Source: Actinobacteria bacterium UBA5976
GTDB taxonomy: Bacteria; Actinomycetota; Actinomycetes; S36-B12; UBA5976
NCBI GenBank assembly: GCA_002430405.1
Contig: DJBM01000031.1
Location: 1-10,484, forward strand
Direction: 5' to 3'
DNA: 10,484 nt
Of the stretch, positions 7,286-10,484 are shown one piece after another. How positions within the stretch are numbered: position 1 is the stretch's first letter; every line of letters begins with the position of its first letter. The notes below the pieces were generated by a model. The model did no database searches. It was not told the origin of the DNA and worked only from the letters and a program-made list of their open reading frames with translations. The position numbers and the translations under genes were made by a program.

Positions 7286-8204
7286 CGGCATTGTGTCTAA
7301 ACGTGGTTGGTTCCTGTTTATCTCCTTGGGAATAATCTGGGGAACTCCGTATTTATTTATCCGCATTGCAGTTGAGGACTTCTCCCCAGCAATTGTCGTT
7401 TTTGGGCGAGTCATGATTGCTACCTTGTTGTTGTTACCGATTGCAATCCATCGTGGCCATGCAAGTTCGCTAAAGACACACTGGAAGGGAATTCTGGCAT
7501 TTGCAATTATTGAAATGTGCTTGCCATTTGGCGCCCTTGCGGTTGCTGAAAAAGAAATATCAAGCTCGCTTACGGGACTTCTTGTTGCCGCAGTGCCAAT
7601 TGTTAATGCGATTATTTCTCGACAGATCGGATTGGATTCAAATTGGGATGCCCGAAGAATTTTTGGCTTGCTAATTGGGATTACAGGTGTGGGCTTGCTC
7701 GTTGGCTTTGACATCAGTGCAGCTAACTACTGGGCAATTGCCATTTGCTTCATTGCAGTCTTGGGTTACGCACTTGGTCCAATAATCATCACAAAGTTAC
7801 TAAGTGATGTTGAAAGCATTGGAGTAATTTCCTGGTCTCTGCTTGTTGCAGGATTGATTTACTTACCACTGGTAATTCGCGACATTGTTAACAACTCGTG
7901 GCGAGCGCCAGGTGTTTCTGAAATATCTACCGGCGCAATAGCGAGCATTATTGCTCTCGGCGTGCTTTGCTCAGCAATTGCATTCGTCGTGTTATTCGAC
8001 TTGATAGATGAGGTGGGGCCAACTCGTACCACTGTTATCACTTACATCAATCCTGCAGTAGCGATTATTTTAGGGGTGGTTTTACTGAGCGAACCTTTGA
8101 CATTGGGGATTATGGTCGGATTCCCAGTGGTATTAATTGGTTCTGTTATGGCAACTAGAAAAAATACCCAACCTAAAGAAGTCATTGCGAGCGCGGAAAG
8201 ATAA
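7275..8204 (+). CDS. EamA/DMT family transporter (drug/metabolite transporter superfamily)
   Basis: This is an inner-membrane protein of the ten-helix drug/metabolite transporter superfamily, probably an exporter of amino acids or small metabolites. The substrate cannot be read from the sequence. The 309 residues show two EamA repeats. The first (about 10-145) opens with the typical IIWGTPYLFIR (20-30), and the second (about 150-292) carries ITYINPAVAIILGVVLLSEPLT (255-276), a segment conserved near the end of the second repeat. A short hydrophilic tail follows. In-frame starts exist at 7218, 7245, 7275 and 7293. The first two overlap leuS, while GTG 7293 would give the compact N-terminus MSKRGWFLF, common in this family, and has a well-spaced -10 box. 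The ATG at 7275 is the conservative choice. It is the only plus-strand gene here, is divergent from leuS, and converges on the oxidoreductase 13 bp away. Confidence 0.88.
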   Translation: MSRIGIVSKRGWFLFISLGIIWGTPYLFIRIAVEDFSPAIVVFGRVMIATLLLLPIAIHRGHASSLKTHWKGILAFAIIEMCLPFGALAVAEKEISSSLTGLLVAAVPIVNAIISRQIGLDSNWDARRIFGLLIGITGVGLLVGFDISAANYWAIAICFIAVLGYALGPIIITKLLSDVESIGVISWSLLVAGLIYLPLVIRDIVNNSWRAPGVSEISTGAIASIIALGVLCSAIAFVVLFDLIDEVGPTRTTVITYINPAVAIILGVVLLSEPLTLGIMVGFPVVLIGSVMATRKNTQPKEVIASAER

Positions 8205-8212
8205 CTCGCTCG
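8188..8212. terminator. Weak inverted repeat between convergent genes
   Basis: CGAGCG at 8188-8193 and CGCTCG at 8207-8212 form a 6-bp stem with a 13-nt loop spanning the end of the transporter gene and the gap before the oxidoreductase stop. An AT-rich stretch (AATTTA) follows on the plus strand. The position between two converging genes suits a shared terminator, but the stem is short and there is no proper T tract. Confidence 0.25.
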
Positions 8213-8217
8213 ACAAT

Positions 8218-9288
8218 TTATCTGCGTGACGTAAAGCCTCGAGCATATTGGTTAGGCCAAGGTATTTCGTCCCCCAAATCTGAAGCAGCCTGGATTGGCC
8301 ATCGTGGATTACCAAGCATTGCCCTGCCAATCATTACCGCCGCAATGTCGTCACCGGCTAAAATTGCTTCGGCTTGTTCGCCCGTTGTGATCATGCCAAC
8401 TGCATTTGTAAGAATTCCTGACTCTTCATGAATCTTGCGAGCAAACTCAACTTGATATCCTGGGCCAATCTCGATTTGCTGCGCAGTAGAGATGCCGCCC
8501 GAGGAGCAATCAATTAAGTCAACTCCCCTGGCTTGGAGTTCTCGAGCCAGGGCAACTGAATCATCGATTGACCACCCACCTGCAATCCAGTCTGTGGCAG
8601 ATATGCGAACAAACAAGGCCCGAGATTTTGGAACAACCAAGCGGATTTCACTAGCTATTTCACACAGCAGCTTTATCCGGTTTTCAAATGAACCACCATA
8701 ATCATCAGTTCGCTGATTTGAAATCGGTGAGAAAAATTCATGTAGTAGGTATCCATGGGCTGCATGTATTTCAACTACATCAAAGTCGGCTGACATAGCT
8801 CGCTCAGCGGCTGCTACAAAGTCCGCTCGAATAAGCGCGATGTCAGCAAGAGTTAATTCCACTGGAGCCAGATAGCCTTCAAAAGCAATCGGTGACGGTG
8901 CCACACTTTGCCAGCCGCCATCTGTGGGAAGGATCATTCCTCGTCCACTCCATGGCGTATCGGTAGAGGCTTTGCGGCCAGCGTGCGCAATTTGGATTCC
9001 AGCCTTAGTTCCAAATCTATGAGCGAAACGAGGTATTTCTGCCAGAACTTGAGCTTGTTGATCTGTCCAAATTCCTGCATCGTGATGCGTGATACGACCA
9101 TCTGGATGAACAGCTGCTGCTTCCACCATCACCAGTCCTGCGCCACCTGTGATGAAGGCGCCGTAATGCACGGCATGCCAATCTTGAATCAGGCCGTTGA
9201 CTGCGGAGTATTGGCACATCGGACTAACCCAAGCGCGATTCTTAAAAGTAACTCCACCAACTTGAACTTGCGAAAATAATTTGCTCAT
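8218..9288 (-). CDS. NADH:flavin oxidoreductase, old yellow enzyme family (YqjM/XenA class)
   Basis: This is an FMN-dependent ene-reductase of the old yellow enzyme family, which reduces activated C=C bonds (or nitro compounds) using NAD(P)H in the cytoplasm. Its physiological substrate is unknown. The 356 residues form a single TIM barrel with the hallmarks of the thermophilic-like YqjM/XenA class. These are SPMCQYS at 22-28 (C25 and Y27), IQIAHAGRKAS at 98-108 (Q99), EIHAAHGYLLHEFFSP at 173-188 (H175, H178 and Y180, substrate anion binding and proton transfer), and DLIDCSSGG at 257-265. Also present are GMITTGEQAEAIL at 298-310 and GRAMLGNP at 321-328 (phosphate binding), and a C-terminal QYARG (347-351) whose R350 matches the YqjM arginine finger reaching into the neighbouring subunit. 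A PW..G insert at about 112-128 is like XenA. The start abuts the argF stop with no Shine-Dalgarno sequence, so translation is probably coupled to argF. Confidence 0.93.
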   Translation of the reverse strand: MSKLFSQVQVGGVTFKNRAWVSPMCQYSAVNGLIQDWHAVHYGAFITGGAGLVMVEAAAVHPDGRITHHDAGIWTDQQAQVLAEIPRFAHRFGTKAGIQIAHAGRKASTDTPWSGRGMILPTDGGWQSVAPSPIAFEGYLAPVELTLADIALIRADFVAAAERAMSADFDVVEIHAAHGYLLHEFFSPISNQRTDDYGGSFENRIKLLCEIASEIRLVVPKSRALFVRISATDWIAGGWSIDDSVALARELQARGVDLIDCSSGGISTAQQIEIGPGYQVEFARKIHEESGILTNAVGMITTGEQAEAILAGDDIAAVMIGRAMLGNPRWPIQAASDLGDEIPWPNQYARGFTSRR

Positions 9289-10287
9289 TTAGTCGCCAAT
9301 TGTTGCGACCATGATCGCCTTAATAGTGTGCAGGCGGTTTTCGGCTTGATCGAAAACCACGCTAGCTGGGGATTCAAAAACGTCATGGGTAACTTCCAAG
9401 CCGTCACGCATGCCAGTTTTGTTTGCAATTTCCCGGCCCACCGTAGTTTGTTCGTTATGGAATCCAGGTAAGCAATGCATAAATTTCGAATTAGGATTTC
9501 CCGTTTTCGCCAAGCTGACTTCATTAACTTGATATCCACCAAGAAGTGTGACGCGTTCTTTCCAAACTTCTTCGGACTCTCCCATAGAAACCCACACGTC
9601 AGTGTGGATGAAGTCGGCGCCGGGAAGAGCCTCGTCCATATCTTCAGTGAGCAAAATCGAACCACCACTTTTTGCTAAATAGCTCTGTGCGATTTCTTGT
9701 ACTTCCTTAGTTGGCCAGAGTGGTTTTGGTGAAGCAATACGAATGTCTGCACCTAATAGGGCCGAGGTCACAATTAGTGAATTACCCATGTTTGATCGCG
9801 CGTCACCAACATAAGCAAATGAAATATCTTTTGGTCGTTTACCTGAATGCTCAATCATTGTTTGAAAATCTGCCAACATTTGCGTTGGGTGCCACTGCGC
9901 AGTTAAGCCGTTGTAAACAGGTACGCCAGAATACTGAGCCAGCTCTTCCACCATTGCTTGCGTCTGACCACGATATTGGATTGCGTCGTAATAGCGCGAA
10001 AGTACTCGGGCCGTATCAGCAATTGATTCTTTGTGGCCCACTTGCGAAGAAAGACCGTCTAAATAGGTCGTGTGTGCACCTTGATCAAATGCCGCAACTT
10101 CAAATGCGCAGCGCGTGCGCGTGGATGGCTTTTCAAATATCAAAGCAATGTTTCGCCCAACCATGCGCTGTATTTCGCGGCGTTGTTTTTTCTCAGCCTT
10201 AAGTTCGATTGCTAGATCAATTAAGTACAGGAACTCGTCACTTGTGAAGTCGGTTTCTTTTAAGAAATCTCGATTCTTCAAATCCAT
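9289..10287 (-). CDS. argF: Ornithine carbamoyltransferase
   Basis: This enzyme converts carbamoyl phosphate and L-ornithine to citrulline and phosphate, in arginine synthesis or, run in reverse, in arginine breakdown. The 332 residues carry the carbamoyl-phosphate motif STRTR (55-59), HPTQMLAD (133-140), the ornithine-specific DVWVSMGE (230-237) and the catalytic HCLPGFHN (271-278). The SMG loop argues for ornithine rather than putrescine or aspartate as second substrate. The usual HCLPA has Gly in place of Ala here. Length and N-terminus resemble the longer E. coli ArgF/ArcB type rather than the roughly 305-residue biosynthetic type. No other arginine genes or arcA/arcC are nearby, so anabolic versus catabolic use is undecided. 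The ATG has the only clear Shine-Dalgarno sequence in the window (GGAG, 5 nt spacing). Its TAA stop directly precedes the oxidoreductase ATG. Confidence 0.95.
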   Translation of the reverse strand: MDLKNRDFLKETDFTSDEFLYLIDLAIELKAEKKQRREIQRMVGRNIALIFEKPSTRTRCAFEVAAFDQGAHTTYLDGLSSQVGHKESIADTARVLSRYYDAIQYRGQTQAMVEELAQYSGVPVYNGLTAQWHPTQMLADFQTMIEHSGKRPKDISFAYVGDARSNMGNSLIVTSALLGADIRIASPKPLWPTKEVQEIAQSYLAKSGGSILLTEDMDEALPGADFIHTDVWVSMGESEEVWKERVTLLGGYQVNEVSLAKTGNPNSKFMHCLPGFHNEQTTVGREIANKTGMRDGLEVTHDVFESPASVVFDQAENRLHTIKAIMVATIGD

Positions 10288-10292
10288 GGCTA

Positions 10293-10296
10293 CTCC
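10293..10296 (-). promoter_or_regulatory. Ribosome binding site of argF
   Basis: GGAG on the minus strand lies 5 nt before the argF ATG at 10285-10287. It confirms this start and shows that argF is translated from an mRNA with a leader, unlike leuS and comEA. It sits 5 nt downstream of a second copy of the terminator-arm sequence (10302-10308). Confidence 0.7.
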
Positions 10297-10301
10297 GGGG
10301 A

Positions 10302-10324
10302 AGGCTAGTAAAAAGAAAGGCTAG
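10302..10324. repeat. Direct repeat AGGCTAG beside the terminator
   Basis: AGGCTAG occurs at 10302-10308 and again at 10318-10324, 16 bp apart start to start. The second copy is one arm of the terminator hairpin. The first lies between the T tract and the argF ribosome binding site. In the minus-strand RNA, both copies could pair with the same upstream arm. Confidence 0.6.
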
Positions 10325-10347
10325 GGAACCCTTGAGTCCCCTAGCCT
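10309..10347 (-). terminator. Rho-independent terminator after the aldehyde dehydrogenase gene
   Basis: On the minus strand a perfect 9-bp stem (AGGCTAGGG at 10347-10339 with CCCTAGCCT at 10326-10318) encloses a 12-nt loop. It is followed by a T-rich tract, TTCTTTTTA (10317-10309). It lies 12 bp after the aldehyde dehydrogenase stop and ends about 20 bp before argF, so it should end the upstream transcript and separate it from argF. Confidence 0.85.
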
Positions 10348-10359
10348 ACCTGTTTGAAA

Positions 10360-10484
10360 TTAGCGCCCAGTCAAGCTCATGATGTGCTTAACGCGGGTGT
10401 ATCCCTCAATGGCTTCAGTGGACAAGTCGTTTCCGTGGCCAGAGTGCTTGAATCCACCGTTTGGCATTTCAGCAGCCTGAACCA
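10360..10484 (-). CDS. Aldehyde dehydrogenase, C-terminal end only (gamma-aminobutyraldehyde dehydrogenase-like)
   Basis: Only the last 40 complete codons and the TAA stop (10362-10360) are in the window. The readable tail includes EMPNGGFKHSGHGNDLS followed by EAIEGYTRVKH and ends in MSLTGR. The E-M-P-x-G-G-x-K-x-S-G-x-G-x-[DE]-L/M-S pattern followed by a Y-T-x-[VI]-[KR]-H segment is the typical C-terminus of NAD-dependent aldehyde dehydrogenases. It is closest in my memory to the gamma-aminobutyraldehyde dehydrogenases of putrescine breakdown (YdcW/PatD type). The catalytic Cys and Glu are outside the window, so substrate class is tentative and the family is firm. A strong terminator follows directly. 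Confidence 0.8.
   Translation of the reverse strand, partial: VQAAEMPNGGFKHSGHGNDLSTEAIEGYTRVKHIMSLTGR

Noticed and set aside
7247..7714. In-frame upstream extension of leuS (156 extra codons)
   Set aside because: It lies antisense to a well-supported transporter gene, lacks synthetase features, and the family N-terminus and a -10 box both fit the ATG at 7246.
9711..10202. 163-codon plus-strand open frame
   Set aside because: It is antisense to argF, with no recognisable domain and no start signal.
9289..10287. Putrescine carbamoyltransferase as the identity of argF
   Set aside because: The SMG ornithine-binding loop in DVWVSMGE is present, which fits ornithine carbamoyltransferase.
1..10484. 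Mobile element, CRISPR, toxin-antitoxin or phage content
   Set aside because: No transposase, integrase, repeat-spacer pattern, small paired ORFs or attachment-like repeats were seen. All space is taken by recognisable metabolic and housekeeping genes.

Overview
The window reads as ordinary chromosomal DNA from a moderate-GC, free-living actinobacterium. Three things point there. The block leuS-degV-comEA-comEC-holA is a gene order familiar from Actinobacteria. The ComEA form has a cytoplasmic N-terminus, one membrane anchor, an SLBB domain and a helix-hairpin-helix pair. The HolA is of the actinobacterial kind. Base composition looks near-balanced and slightly AT-leaning rather than GC-rich. 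With very tight spacing and short proteins, this suggests a streamlined freshwater-type lineage such as Nanopelagicales (acI). That placement is inference and was not tested by any search. Coding density is nearly complete, with no gene-free stretch over 100 bp. I see no mobile element, CRISPR array, tRNA or rRNA.

Layout. Positions 1-7246 form one minus-strand block, in transcription order leuS (leucyl-tRNA synthetase), degV (fatty-acid binding), comEA and comEC (DNA uptake across the envelope), then holA (DNA polymerase III delta), which runs off the left edge. leuS to degV is 6 bp, comEA to comEC is 0 bp and comEC to holA is 26 bp. A 59-bp gap separates degV from comEA and carries a candidate promoter. 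Positions 7247-7274 are a very short divergent promoter region. On its right, an EamA-family drug/metabolite transporter (7275-8204) is the only plus-strand gene. It converges, 13 bp apart, on a second minus-strand block: argF (ornithine carbamoyltransferase) followed at 0 bp by an old-yellow-enzyme oxidoreductase (YqjM/XenA class). Right of argF is a strong rho-independent terminator, and then the last 40 codons of an aldehyde dehydrogenase whose C-terminus resembles gamma-aminobutyraldehyde dehydrogenases.

How the genes relate. comEA and comEC form the core of a DNA-uptake channel, and holA and leuS are housekeeping genes that sit with them. The argF and aldehyde dehydrogenase neighbours both touch ornithine/polyamine nitrogen metabolism, but the terminator between them argues for separate transcripts. 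The most interesting signals are regulatory. Several starts have a TAnnnT box only 6-8 nt upstream of the start codon, suggesting leaderless mRNAs. Two gene pairs join stop codon to start codon with no spacer and no Shine-Dalgarno. The terminator arm before argF is repeated downstream, next to the argF ribosome binding site. I found no evidence for an undescribed multi-gene system.
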